From Gracilariopsis chorda (taxonomy: Eukaryota; Rhodophyta; Florideophyceae; Gracilariales; Gracilariaceae): a stretch of DNA of 64,000 nt. Positions 31,083-42,300 of the stretch are shown piece after piece. Each line of letters begins with the position of its first letter. Within the stretch, counting starts at the first letter, position 1. Position numbers and translations under genes: made by a program. Location of the stretch: positions 124,001-188,000 of the forward strand of contig NBIV01000148.1 of NCBI GenBank assembly GCA_003194525.1, read 5' to 3'. The notes below the pieces were generated by a model. The model was not told the DNA's origin, made no database searches, and worked only from the letters and a program-made list of their open reading frames with translations.

Positions 31083-31309
31083 TGCAACAGCGAATGCGAA
31101 CTGCCTACTGAGGATATAGAAGATGAATTCTCTGACTGGTCGATACCCTGCTTTTACTGGGGTTCCTTCTTTTCTTGGTCCTTTTATACTGCTCATCGTG
31201 CCAAATCTATCTGATGCTCGAGACCAAATAGAATCCTCTTCCCTTACAAACTCTCAATTGTTCCTTAACGTCTTTCCAAGTACGATCTTTCCTAACGATA
31301 CTCGTTGCA
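31083..31309 (-). repeat. 5' LTR of gypsy G2, with TATA box
   Basis: 227 bp, ends TGCAAC...GTTGCA. Direct repeat of 18224-18449. On the minus strand it contains GTATAAAAGGACC near 31195-31180, a good TATA box about 100 bases before the LTR end, so transcription would start toward gag. Confidence 0.95.
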
Positions 31310-31314
31310 AACAG
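31310..31314. repeat. Target site duplication of gypsy G2, right copy (AACAG)
   Basis: Matches 18219-18223 exactly and follows the LTR end GTTGCA at 31309. Confidence 0.92.
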
Positions 31315-31391
31315 AACAACATGCCAAACTGTAATCCAGCCCACAGACCCTACACAACGCTCAAGCACCTCAATCGCCAGCCCCCCACTCC

Positions 31392-32054
31392 ATGATCACA
31401 CCCCGAACAAGCGACACGTGGTATAGAAAAATCCTGGGAGATATCACGATTGTCACGGATAGTACCAGACCGGATATATACCATCATGCGGCAAACAGGA
31501 TTTCACAGCACATGCAAAACTCCCAACCACACCGCAAACAAGCATTAAAGATCTTTCTACGGTATCCAAAAGGCACCGAAACATATGAACTAGTCTTCGC
31601 CCCCATTCGTTCAAAAAAATCTCACCCGCACAGGCTACAGGTCTACAGTGACGGAGATTTTGCGAATGCACGGAATCGCAAGTCAATCACTGCCAACTTT
31701 CATACGATGAACGGAACGTCAGTATCATGGCTATCCAAAAATCAGAGCGTCGTTGCACTCTCGACTACCGAGGCCGAGTACATAGCCGCAACGACTGCTA
31801 CACAACGTACCAGCTCGTTACAGCAACTCGTTATATCAACTCATATTCCCTTCAGAGAACCAACAGCACACTATATCGACAATAGATCGGCAGTTCTTAT
31901 TGCCGAGAACCAAGCCCCAACCAAGCGATGCAAGTACATTGACATCAGGCATCACTACCTTCAACATCACATCACAGAAAAAGAAGCACCCTTCACTGAC
32001 GTCCGACTGCTTAGACAACGGCAGAAATACTACGTAACCGTTACATGGAGATAG
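31392..32054 (+). pseudogene. copia D RNase H and RT C-terminus
   Basis: The open 220-codon frame begins after the G2 insertion. TRPDIYHHAANRISQHM is the end of the copia RT connection; LQVYSDGDFANARNRKSITANFHTMNG, VSWLSKNQSVVALSTTEAEYIA and DIRHHYLQHHI are the copia RNase H motifs with the catalytic D, E and D. This part is intact to its natural stop at 32054, unlike the left half of the element. Confidence 0.92.
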
Positions 32055-32125
32055 ATTCCAACGATTCAGAAAGACTCAATGTCGCCTCACAACCTCGGTC
32101 AGAATACAGCGCAAAAACTGGGGGC

Positions 32126-32289
32126 TGTCAAACACCATCATGAATCTTGCTGTGCTGCATTTTGAGAAGTCAAACATTACAGTAGAAATAACCAGTACTT
32201 AAGACAAGCAAGAATCGAGATCGAAGTAAAGTGGAGTCAAAACTTCACTTTCAAAGACTTCCGGCTGTTACCGCACTGAGCATGACACT
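32126..32289 (+). repeat. 3' LTR of copia D (probable)
   Basis: A purine tract AAAAACTGGGGGC at 32112-32125 is followed by TGTCAAACACC at 32126. The LTR is taken to end at GCATGACA near 32289, which gives TGTC...GACA inverted ends. Typical position 70 bases after the RNase H stop. No matching 5' LTR was found. Confidence 0.6.
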
Positions 32290-32496
32290 TGCGCGTATTG
32301 GGACTGGCTCTTTGCAGGCCTTGAGGGTTACAGAAGTGGCATAGCATCTCTTTAGTCGATGGTGGCAGCGATTGACGATATTTTCATGTGCACGGCACCG
32401 TTATAATCTATGCAATTGTCGCGAGTGACGAAAATGGCATCAAAACCGTTCGTAACCAGCGCAGCAGAGCCAGACATGGTTGGATAAACGAATGGT
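32290..32496. other. Spacer between copia D and copia C1
   Basis: No recognised feature. A minus-strand frame reading MSGSAALVTNGFDAIFVT... is open over about 40 codons but has no known match to me. Confidence 0.4.
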
Positions 32497-33510
32497 TGTG
32501 AATTGCTGTGCCAGCCGTTTATTGAAACGTGTAGACTTACTCGTTTCACTGAACCTAACATTGAGATTATTAATAAAGCAACGACTGTTGCTCTGGCTGA
32601 CCTTGTGTGTCCGTCAAGCCACCGGAAATAACTTCATGTTTTTCATCGTAGCACTGCGGCGAAAACTCATACCCCAGGTTATCACAGTGCTTCCTCGCCC
32701 CTTACAGCATTTGGTTTCCATCTCTTCCAAAGAGACGACGACTTCTTGTGAGAGCTCTCCATTCCCATCCCGCATTCTACTATACCTGCATTCGCTGCCG
32801 TGTTGTTTGGCAAATCTCCCCAACAAGTTCAGTACCTGTTTTACCATCAGTACTGATTCTTGTTTCCATTGCGCTGTATTCTCTGCTGCACGCAGCACGT
32901 TCACCACTCTGCACAGCTCACGTTGTAGACGTGGCCTTTTCCCTTTGCGCGTTTTACACATTTCGTCAATTGTCTACAGTACTTGAAGAAACATTTCCCG
33001 ATTGGTGCGAAGCAAGGGAACCATTCCCCTATTTCTGACCCTGCTAAGTAGCCTTCGAATTTACCGTTAGTAACCCGATCCAGTTAGCTCTGGTGACCGA
33101 ACACGTGGCATCGAAAAGTGCCATAACGGAGCTTACTAGGGGTTTTTAATGAAGGAAAACGACAGCTAGATCAAGCAAATTTTAGTAATCTTCAACGGAA
33201 GTTGTTTTAATTAGGAACCAAGAGTTTGGTTAAAATCTCCAGCTCTTCTGGGATAGTCCACAATCGTGTTATTATAGTCACCCAGACTCCCGCTCTTCCA
33301 GTATCCCTTCGACCAATTCTTACACGGTCCATCCCCAAAGCACACCAGATCATATCCATCATGAATACTTAGTTCTTCTCTCCTAAAGTCCAAGATACTG
33401 CCAGACCAGCACCAGTATCAGTCTCCGCTGCCGCACTAGCACCAGCCTCTGCCGCAACAAAACCAAACAATAATGACAGAGGAATCACACAGCCAAATGC
33501 AGCACTCATC

Positions 33511-34399
33511 GTGCCTACAACGCCACAGCAGTTGGTTCCAAACAAAGTGGAAAAAACGTGGATCTTTCAGCAGCTAACAAATTTGGGTGCTCCCACACAG
33601 AAACCACCAACGTTGGAAAACACCTGTGACGCTTTGGCAAAAGCCGTGAATCACAGACAAATAACAGATCAAACAATCCTTCAGGCGCAATCGGTACGTG
33701 GTTTCTGTTGGCGACGCTCGTATATGGCAGCGATAACAACCGCCAATGTACAATACATAGTCTTTACAGCCCTGAAACAAGCGAATTCCGTAGTGCGAAG
33801 CAAATTAGATGACGATGAAGGACCTCCTCTTGCCCTTTTTAGACTTGGTGGGAAAGAAGGGGACGCATAACATTTATTAGATCAGGCGCTTCTTGAATAA
33901 AAATTGGAGGCAGAGAGAAGTGTGGTGTCGTCGGGCGATAGTGCAGCTAGAAACCTTGCACGCAAGAACGAGTCACGAAGAGAAAACCGTGTGTCTCGCT
34001 AGGCAGAAGGCATATTACGAGTCAGAGAACAAGCAAAAGGCAAACTCGAAGAAGAAACCTGTGCAAGAACGCCGTAACGCCAATTGTCATCTGTTAAAGG
34101 CGCAAAGTATGAGCACAAACGCGGCAGCATCAAGCGTTGCAGTCGCAGCTCAACAAGCAGAACAGTTTGGGGCTTTTCTCTCCCTTTACGCTCAGAAAAA
34201 CAATCTAACGGTTCCAAACATTAGCATTGTGATGCCTGCGTCGGTTTCGGTGTCGCCATTAGAGATGAACAGTGCGCTGCTTGCTGGAAACGAGGTGGAA
34301 CCCGATACAATTGATGATGCGACAACCAACAACGCCACTATACTGTCGGAAAGAGGCGGGAGGCCAGCGACAGGAAGTAGCGAGGGACCACAGAACTAG
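33511..34399 (+). pseudogene. Accessory gene of Harbinger 2, unrecognised
   Basis: Two plus-strand frames, 33511-33870 and 33893-34399, probably one gene with a frameshift between. The first (119 codons) is Gln/Thr-rich at its start, with FQQLTNLGAPTQKPPTLENTC and a helical segment; the second has a Lys/Arg/Gln-rich helical start and an Ala/Val/Ser-rich end. It faces the transposase tail to tail, the position held by the Myb-like gene in Harbinger 1, but I could not recognise a Myb/SANT pattern. Function unknown. Confidence 0.5.
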
Positions 34400-34511
34400 A
34401 TGGATGTGCCTTGCGCGCTCTGCGCGCGCGAGAAACTTGGCTGTAGTCACCTTCGGCTCCCTACGCTGCGGACTTGTCGCGCGCACAGAGCGCACAAGGC
34501 ACAAAGAGAAA

Positions 34512-35731
34512 TCAATCATCCTCAGTACGCTCCATCATCTCGACCTTCGCTAGATAGCGCTCGTGCGTCTGTAGCGCATATCCGCGGTGATCAAACTGCC
34601 AATTGAAGACCATAGCTGCAGTATGGTAGGCGATAGGGAGCAACTCCATTCCATATGGCCAACGGCCCAAGAAGAGCCGAAAGCGGTTGTTGATAAAGCC
34701 AATCCCCCATTCGTTCACCATTCACTGCTTACGTATGTTTCTATTATGATGTGTTCTATGGAGCCATGAGGTGCTCTCAGTGCGTTTATACGGCACGATC
34801 AATTCCCTGTCACTGGCAAACCCCATTTCTGCCATCCCATGTTGCCCATGTGATAGATAAGACTCACGGTTACGGTACACTTTAGAGCTAGTGTACAGAG
34901 AACGATCAGATTCTGCGCTATGGTCCGTGATCTCTACGTGGATAAACCTTCCGAGTCTATCGCGAAACAGAAGGATCAAAAAACAATGAGACTTCTTGTA
35001 TCCATCATACGCTCTTTCTTGCTCATCTTTGTTGCCTGGTGTCCATCGTTTGTTCTTGTTTCCATCTACAAAGAAGGCACAAGATGGGAGCCTAATCACC
35101 AAGCCCTCCATATTTAATCTTTCTTCGGCGTTCGGCGAGCGTAGAAGCTTGGGTATTGCAGCGCCAAGACATTTGTGCAAAGCAAAGAGAGCATGTCTAA
35201 GGTAGTTCGAAACAGTTCCAGTAGAACCACCATAGTTTACAGCCATATGTTCTAAACCTTCGCCTCCTTCATTTGATCCTTCTAAGAGGTCGAAAAAAAA
35301 GAACAGCAGTTCTCGCGTATCTAATTTCCTCTTTTTTAGGACACGGTTGTCTTGTGTAAAGTTCCATCTTACGTTAAATGGTTTGCTAAGTTCTTCTGCC
35401 ACTAGATCAGGGAGAGCGTCGAATTCTGATGCCGTTACGTGAGTAATCTTCTTAAAAAAATATGTATCCGCGTCGTGATACCGCACTTTTGTGTAGAACT
35501 GTGACTGCTCTCTACGGACATATGTAGCTTTCTTTGTGAACAAATTGTTACTGGGACCAGGCTTTGTTTGCAGTTCTTCTTCGTTGCTGCTTTCAGGATC
35601 GTGTCGATTGCGATACTTAAAGCGGCAGAGTCTGCTGCAGCTATCATATGAGAGGTGTGCTGTTGCTGCGCTAAAAACTGCGACATAAACGACACCACAG
35701 TGCTGAGATCTTCATCGCCGTCATCGCTCAT
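34512..35731 (-). pseudogene. PIF/Harbinger transposase (Harbinger 2)
   Basis: Start at 35731 (MSDDGDEDLSTVV); one frameshift near 35,540; then a 273-codon frame to 34722 and, after a TGA, the last 69 codons to 34512 in the same frame. A helix-turn-helix-like segment (VNYGGSTGTVSNYLRHALFALHK) precedes CAFFVDGNK (first Asp), DGYKKSHCFLI, ITDHSAESDRSLY (second Asp), MAEMGFASDRELIVPYK (place of the third Asp) and NEWGIGFINNRFR (catalytic Glu). This is near complete in length but broken twice. Confidence 0.85.
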
Positions 35732-37359
35732 TATGGGGTAGTGGTGAGGCAGAAAGGACGTCTTTGTGGATGTGGTAGAAAACGGACACTAATTTGAGAT
35801 AAGAAACGGCCCAAAATCGCAGGCTTGAAAATGAGGACGTTTGGTGCTAATTAAAAACTCCTAAGGAAAATCAATTTATGGAGTTGAATTATTCGTCGAA
35901 CGCTTCTCCGATTCTCGAACCAGCAAAACGCTTCTATTTTTCACAACTTATTCGTGATTCACGAACTTAGACTTGGCTCACGCTATCATACCATATGATA
36001 TGGTGGAACCTTTCTATTATTGCCTTTGGTGTTTTGTCTCTTTCTTCTTTCGTCTTGCTTCTCAATTTCTCTCTTTTCCGGTTCTACACAGAACTGACGT
36101 TGCAACTGTGGCCCTCCGACTTACAGACGTTGGTTTCTCTTTCTTACAGCGCATTTGCTTAGCTCGCGTCTTTTCTAGTATGGCGCAATTCCTTTTTGGG
36201 TCTCGACACAGCCTCTGGTGTTGCGTATGACCGCTGCCTCTACAAGGTCTCTGCAAATGTCCAAAATTGAGTTGGTCTCGTCCTTGCTCTCATATAACAG
36301 CTGCGCAGTTATCTCCAAACTTACTGGGGTCTTATTCCGCCTTGATTTCTACTGTCTATTCTCACAGCCCTTACCGATTAGAAACACTCGATCTTCTAAC
36401 GAACTGTACGTTGTTTCCTATTCTAGCTTCTGCTACACCCACAGATCTCTGAGAATTTATCATCACCGGGGAAATAAATCCATTTTACCTTCCTGTATAT
36501 CCTCCATTCATAGATGCGTGTACGCTAAAGCTTCGGGAACATCCTAGTTTCGTTGAACAACCCTTGCATTAGGCGTTGCGTCTATACCGGCCATTTGAAG
36601 CCTCTATGCTGCAAGTGGTGCTAATTTTACACGCTGCGCATCACTGCACCACACAAACCGCGCTAAAACCCCGCCATTTGCGTTTGAATTGCAATACGGC
36701 GCTGCCTCACGAACAAAAGCGCTTGAATTCAGGAAAAAATCCCGCCACCTTACAGGAAGCTGCGTGGAGCTTGGCATTCACCAGGCAAACAGCTTGCGTA
36801 CGTGACTAAGGGCCTTTATTCCAATTATGTTATTAAGGTCCTTTATTGAAATTATCCATACGTCGACGTTTGCATTTTCTTCGAATATAAGGTTCGCTGG
36901 CTGATTACCAGCAGAGTATCGAGTGGGGTCATCAAGTATTCCGAAACCTCGTGATCAGACCATATAAACTGTTCAGCTGGGGTTCGCTCTGCCATCCCTC
37001 ATAGACAGAGTGGCTCATCGTGCAGCTCAAACTAAATCTTGGTTCGTGATAACAGAGAAAAGTTTGTCGAGCCAGCATGCGCAAAGAACTAGGAGTGGTT
37101 TGCTGGTGACAGTATATCTCCTAGAAGTTCCATAGGGAAGCGCGCACCTTTTTCTGGTTGGTGCAAGACTTTTCAGGCCACAGCAAACCAGAACTCACCG
37201 GTATAGTATAACCCAGATTCAGCGCTCTGGGTTTTAGGGGCTTTGGAGATAGCATCTTCTGTAAGTTTCCCTGCCATGAAGAGTGTTTCGCCCGGCAGGG
37301 AACTGTTGAAGAGAGTAAAGTTCCACTTTCCTCTCTCGCTGCCAGCCTCCAAGTGGCGG

Positions 37360-37965
37360 ACTTGGTTCTAGTGGCGGATACAACACGCGTCCTTCACTTG
37401 CAAGGGACTGCCGACTACTACACATGGAAAACATACGTTGTGAATTGATGCACGCTTCTAAAGCACTCTTTTTGATCAATCAAGAGCCATCCTCAGAGGA
37501 ACAAAGTACCGCCCGAGCACGAAAGCGCTAGGACGATGCCAGTAGGAAAACAAAAACCATTGTCGTGCAATCCTTAGCTATAAAAACTATCGTCGCCATC
37601 TCAGACCTACTAAAACGAGAGCATTCCACCTCACTAGAGGTATAGAGGACGTTTGAACGCATCTATAAGGTGGAGAGCATCCACTGAAAAATGAATCTTC
37701 GTCAAATTCTAAATGTTATGATATTCCATGATGGTGACGACATACAGAAGCACCTACAGCACATGAAAACCTCCTTCGTATAGCGTGCACGCTTAGAAGG
37801 TCTACAACGTGATCCTAAACGCACCGCTTGACTACTGAGAACACTCCCCGAGTCTCTAATGGCAATTACTCTCCTATTCGGCGCCAATAAAATGCCATAC
37901 GAGCAAGTCGTTTACTTCGTAGGTTATGAAATGAACTAGCAAGATCATCGAAAGTCCACAAATAA
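37360..37965 (+). pseudogene. gag: copia C1 gag remnant
   Basis: Nucleotide-level match to the C2 gag frame (48640-49260), for example the stretch around CATACAGAAGCACCTACA at 37741-37758. Full of stops. A gag of the UBN2/copia type in C2. Confidence 0.75.
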
Positions 37966-38599
37966 CTCTGACACACAAGACAAAACTAAACTGCGACAAC
38001 ATCCGTACCCTGTAGCCCAGAAATCTCACCTTGGAAAAAAAAAATTCATCCAAATCCAAGAATGTTAGATGCTGAAACTGTGTTAAACTCGGACACATTC
38101 GCGCCAAATGCAGAGTAAGAAGATTAATTGACAGTGCAAACAACCGACATCCGAGACGATCAAAAATATCGCTTCCCTAGGAGAAACAAGAACAGAAAGT
38201 AAGTACCATGGGACTCAAACAGGAATGACCAAAACCAAATCCGAAACAATAGTCAACGACACAGCACTTAACAATGGCCAGGAGGTTTCGCGGCAATCAC
38301 TGAGGCTATGTCTTCCTATTTAGATAGAAAAATCAACACATGCCTCGAATGTGCTGCGAAACATATCTTTGTCAACGAAAAAACACTTCTCTAGGAGTAT
38401 CACCATACTAGAGCCCAACAGTTTGCACATGCCACGGCCATTCTAGGATCGAATGATACAGAACAATAAGACTCCCACTGAGAAATGGATTGAATCTTCC
38501 CGCAAAACACATAAACATCCTTCGACTCCAACTTCATTTCCCTCTCAGTCCTTTTACAGCATACTCTGGTAGAAGTCTCGAACAACTGAGAATAAACGT

Positions 38600-39450
38600 G
38601 TTTCATCATCACACATCCGGAATTTGGTGATGTACTCTACCGATCAAAAGGAGAGGGACGGACTATACCCGATTCCAAACCGTATTTTCCCGCCTAGAGC
38701 ACAATCGACAGACGTGATCACACAGGACAGGGTAGGCTCCTGTCCTGTGCGAAAAAACGAACAAACCTCTTGCACTCCGAGGTTTACAGCATCCAGTTCT
38801 CAGCCTGTATTGAAGCTGGGACAAAACGGGCTGCCATAGAACCCTCAAAGCCAATGGCCACGAAGCACCTAGACCTGGTGTATATGAACCGTACTAGTCC
38901 AATCAACCCAGCTTCATTACGAGGCTCGAGGTATATGCAGATCATCCTTGATGACCAGACAGACTCCTCATCAATATACATTATGGATAGGAAACTGTAG
39001 TTCTTCCGTCCCATAAGATGGTAACAGGCGGGCGCAGAGAACCAACAACCATGCTATAGACTCTATTACGTTCGCCTTGACGGGTCGGGTGAGAACCGCT
39101 CTGACGATGTCATCACATACGCGTCAGAAAATGGAATAGTCCTGACGTATACTTTGCCATACGCCCACCAGTCGAATGGAACAGCAGTAAAGTCCATCAA
39201 AATCGTTTGAAAAGCAGCGAGACACTTTCTGCATGCTTCAAAACGCCCCCTCTAACTATGGTAAAAGGCAATATCCTACGCTAGTTGGATACGTAACCGC
39301 GTACCTAACAACCATGTAGGTATGGAGATTCCGTACACACTATGGTTCAAGAGGAATCCAGACTGCTAGAGACTCCTGAAATTTGGACAAAAGAGATATG
39401 CATTCATCTACAGGTCAGAGACTGTTCCAAACAGAAAGTTCTACCTCGTG
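38600..39450 (+). pseudogene. copia C1 integrase remnant
   Basis: KHLDLVYMNRTSPINPASLRGSRYMQIILDDQTDSSSIY (38,855-38,980) matches the integrase core start of C2 near 50,210-50,310, including the first catalytic Asp. The following part to 39,450 can be aligned by nucleotide but has stops. Confidence 0.75.
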
Positions 39451-39510
39451 TACGTCATGTATATATTGTCAGTATGCAACGTTTACACACCCTGTATAGG
39501 ATCTGCATTC

Positions 39511-40140
39511 CTTCGTCATGAATTACAACATTTTGCAACACATTGCACAATCTCTTGCTCAATCGATCCTAGTTTGAGTGATATAAGCAATTTGTTTGCT
39601 CTAGATGTTCATATTAGTTGTGTAAGAGCAAAAAGACGCAAGAAAACACATTTTCGGTGCGGAGGCTGACTTTGGGTGCTTACTCAAGATCTAAATGAGA
39701 CTACGTAACATCTGCATGACGCTCGCCACTGATCCTTGCTCTGTCTCGCACACTGTACTTCTAGACGTCCTCCAATTCAAAAAACAGGAACGTGTCACGT
39801 TATACCCATTTACTTGGTAGGCAGCCAACTTTAGTTAGCACGTAATGCACATGAGCTCAAAACAGAGGGTTAATACGTACTTTTTCGTTAAATGGTTCTC
39901 TGGAGTGAAGTAAAAAGACCAGAAAAGAATGCAAAGTGGAGATGATAGAGAAAAATGAGGGCTTCTCAATACGGTTGTGGGAGTCCTCATCACCACCTCT
40001 GTGGTCTAGACTATCTAATGTACCACTTCCAGGTGAGTGCTAAGCAACAAACCATAACCAGTTTCTTTACATTCAATTTCATATATTGGACAAGTACTCT
40101 GGAACTATGGCAAACGTTTTAGAGGTAAAAATTAATCTTA
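39511..40140. other. No gene seen between copia C1 and Helitron H2
   Basis: AT-rich, only short frames, no repeats recognised. The 5' end of Helitron H2 should lie here or just beyond, but the TCTCAACACCC terminus was not found; TTCTCAATACGG at about 39965 is a weak candidate. Confidence 0.4.
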
Positions 40141-40179
40141 TTATTTACTTCTCGAAAGGTGCGTTGACTAATGATTGTT

Positions 40180-40891
40180 CATTTATGGGCTCTGGAGGTC
40201 CGCGACCGAACTCTAAGGCTCCAAGGCAATATTCTGGGCGCGTCAGCATTAATGAATTCGGTGTAAGGAAATCGTTTAGTCTTCGTCGCATGGAAAGGTG
40301 GTAGAGCATTTGAATGAGCTAGAAGACCTTTACGAGTACCAAATCCCCCCGCTGCAGATGAAAGGGGGGGTATATGAGACCTAAACACGCGATCAAGGAC
40401 CCACTCGTGCAGCCGTGGACGAGAGCGAAACTACTCCCGCACTTACGTCGGGCCCAAAGATACACAGCATAGGAACTGCTTGAGAGAGTAAGTCAGTTGC
40501 CATAGCGGTACCAACATCTTGCCCAATACCTAGAGTTCTGAAGTTCATGAGCGGACTTCTCAGTCCCATTATTTGGCCATCAATGCCTTCTTCTCTCCCA
40601 CAGATGCCTGTACAGCAGATGCCCGTTGCAACTAAAGTGGAAATCAATGAAACCACTCCCGCTATCTCATATCTTCCGCAGCAGCAGCAGCTGGCTCTGC
40701 CACAAACGGAACAGGAAGAACAGATGCTCGTTCCGATGGAAGATGACGAGATCAATTTTGCTCCCTTACAACATTTGCTGCAGCAGCCACAGCGGCAGCT
40801 TGATACAAAGATAAAGCATTCTGCTGTGCGTCTTGATCGAAGACTTTATCGCGTGCACTACGCGTGTAATTCCATGGCAGCTCAGGCATAA
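40180..40891 (+). pseudogene. Helitron H2 leader region
   Basis: GSGGPRPNSKAPRQYSGR at about 40190 and, after frameshifts, VKINETTPA-like acidic repeats, Gln runs, PMEDDEINFAPL and RLDRRLYRVHYACNS match the H1 leader (24.97-25.78 kb). The zinc module follows decayed near 40,900-41,100. Confidence 0.65.
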
Positions 40892-41239
40892 ATGATGCAG
40901 CTATCCGTGCAAGCATGCAAGAGTTTGTGATGCTTCCCAATGCGAGTCAATTCTATGCAGAAGATGCAGGGACGTCTCGCAGACAATTTTCTCCTACACG
41001 TAGCCAGAATGAACATTTAGAATACATAGCTGCAAGTATTTTGTTTGTGTTTTGCTTGGCAAAGGGGCAACAGGAATATGCTGTATTATAAAAAGAATAT
41101 CTCCATGGGACTTCATGTTCCGCGAAAGTTATAGCAACGAGTTTATTCGCTGTCTATTCAGTATGAGGGCGTTTTAATCCCATTACTAACACTTAAATAC
41201 ATTCTTTGCAACGATTTAAAAATTTTTGACAATTAATTT

Positions 41240-42300
41240 GTGACGGGAGGCGATTCCTCCCTTTTGAGGCTTGGGGGCAATGCAGATCTCATTGTCTCCA
41301 AGAACAAGAAGAATAACACACTATATAGTTTTCTGTGGAATACCGCTCGCCTTTCCTGGCAACCAAAGCACTATGCGCGTGCCAATGTGCGTGAGCGCGT
41401 TCAGGATATCAACCGAAGAGAAACTTTATCCAAGTTGAATAAAGTAATGCAACCGAACCTGGACGTGTTGCGCGAGCGGTGCTGCTCCATGCTTAGCAGG
41501 CAACAACAACAAGAGAATGCACAGAATGTCGTGGAAATCAGCGAGCAGGCCGTGGAGGAGGGCGAACTCGTACGAAGGTAGGAAGGAACGCGAATTTTCA
41601 CAGTCAGTGCTTCTTATGCAAGTGCATGTTGTATCCCTGAATATTCTACTGGTAGACTGTCAATTATGCTGAGAACGCTCTTCGTCGATCCGGCTGGGCT
41701 ATACCGAGTATAGTATAAAGTAGTGCGCTTGGTACAAGGAACCTTAACCGAAGAGTAGGATTTGGCGGCTGCAGATTGTGCTGTTGGAACTGGAACGACT
41801 ACAAATACCGCAACCAATGCACAAGTGCAGAAACGATTTCTAGAACCGGTATCCAACACTCTTTCTCTCTCTTCCCGTCCCGTACGGCAATCAGCACAAA
41901 TTTTTTGATACAGGCGCGTTTCTGGCAGCAAAGAACTCCAAACAGCGAGGCCCTGGTCTCAGTGTCAGCGAATGGGAACGCCAAGATGTCACTTGGGCTG
42001 AAAACGCGAAGCGAAGTCTGTACTCAGACAGTATCTTTCTGAACAGTAAACATTTGATACAATTATAGATGCTTCCCAATCACAGAAACATTGAGGAGAT
42101 GAGAATGAGTGTCTTGGAGAGAAGAGAACAGGCAGGTAATGTACAAGAGCAAGAGACCCAGCATGCTGAACAGAAAACGGGTCATGTGCCACCATCCGAG
42201 CTCGTGCAAATGGGACAAACCTTTCTCAGTGTTTACTCAGTCAACGCAGCAGCGTACTGGAAGAAGAACTGAATAGATGTCCAGAAGATCTTGGCACGAA
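41240..42300 (+). pseudogene. Helitron H2 Helitron_like_N region
   Basis: GGDSSLLRLGGNADLI...NTLYSFLWN (41,246-41,340) and HYARANVRERVQDINRRE (41,370) match H1 24.4-24.6 kb. NHRNIEEMRMSVLERREQA...ETQHAEQKTGHVPPSELVQMG (42,075-42,220) and NAAAYWKKN match the H1 N domain. H2 keeps TGG codons where H1 has TAG, which shows those H1 stops to be mutations. Confidence 0.75.

Larger units (their letters stand above)
18224..31309 (-). mobile_element. Ty3/gypsy retrotransposon G2 (complete borders, host of Helitrons)
   Basis: A minus-strand element bounded by direct LTRs of 226 and 227 bp (18224-18449 and 31083-31309), each beginning TGCAAC and ending GTTGCA, with a 5-bp target duplication. Reading right to left: gag, protease, RT, RNase H, integrase and a chromodomain. 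The integrase gene is interrupted by Helitron insertions at 20209-27627 and 19332-20110. Without them the element would be about 4.9 kb, normal for the class. G2 itself lies in copia D, so order of arrival is D, then G2, then the Helitrons. Confidence 0.95.
15600..32289 (+). mobile_element. Ty1/copia retrotransposon D, split by gypsy G2 (15.6-18.22 kb and 31.31-32.29 kb)
   Basis: The left part holds a copia-type protease motif, integrase and the start of reverse transcriptase. The right part holds the end of reverse transcriptase, RNase H and the 3' LTR. This is the copia gene order (integrase before RT). The two halves are separated by G2, whose 5-bp target duplication AACAG (18219-18223, 31310-31314) sits in D. 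The plus strand of 15.65-18.2 kb is strikingly poor in G and rich in A and C. No 5' LTR was recognised, so the left limit is approximate. Confidence 0.8.
33139..35861. mobile_element. PIF/Harbinger element 2 (2.7 kb) in the LTR of copia C1
   Basis: Ends with inverted repeats GGGGTTTTTAAT (33139-33150) and ATTAAAAACTCC (35850-35861), 11 of 12 matching. TAA follows the right end and CTA precedes the left end, compatible with a decayed 3-bp TWA target duplication. It contains a minus-strand Harbinger transposase and a convergent plus-strand gene, the same plan as Harbinger 1. Confidence 0.8.
32497..36913 (+). repeat. 5' LTR of copia C1 (split by Harbinger 2)
   Basis: 32497-33138 and 35862-36913, about 1.69 kb in total, aligns with the C2 LTR at 46713-48178. 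Shared landmarks are the 38-nt hairpin near the start (32517-32554), a CTCGACA..GCCTC block at about 36200, GAAGCCTCTATGCTGCA at about 36597, and the end ...CCAGCA before a TATCGAGTGGGG word. Confidence 0.7.
32497..39510 (+). mobile_element. Ty1/copia retrotransposon C1 (decayed, 3'-truncated, interrupted by Harbinger 2)
   Basis: Aligns along its length with copia C2 (46713-50830): LTR from TGTGAATTGC at 32497, the leader, a gag remnant at about 37.36-37.96 kb, a zinc knuckle near 38.05 kb and integrase at 38.6-39.45 kb. Homology ends near 39510, so RT, RNase H and the 3' LTR are missing. The LTR is split by Harbinger 2 (33139-35861). Many stops; clearly dead. Confidence 0.8.
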
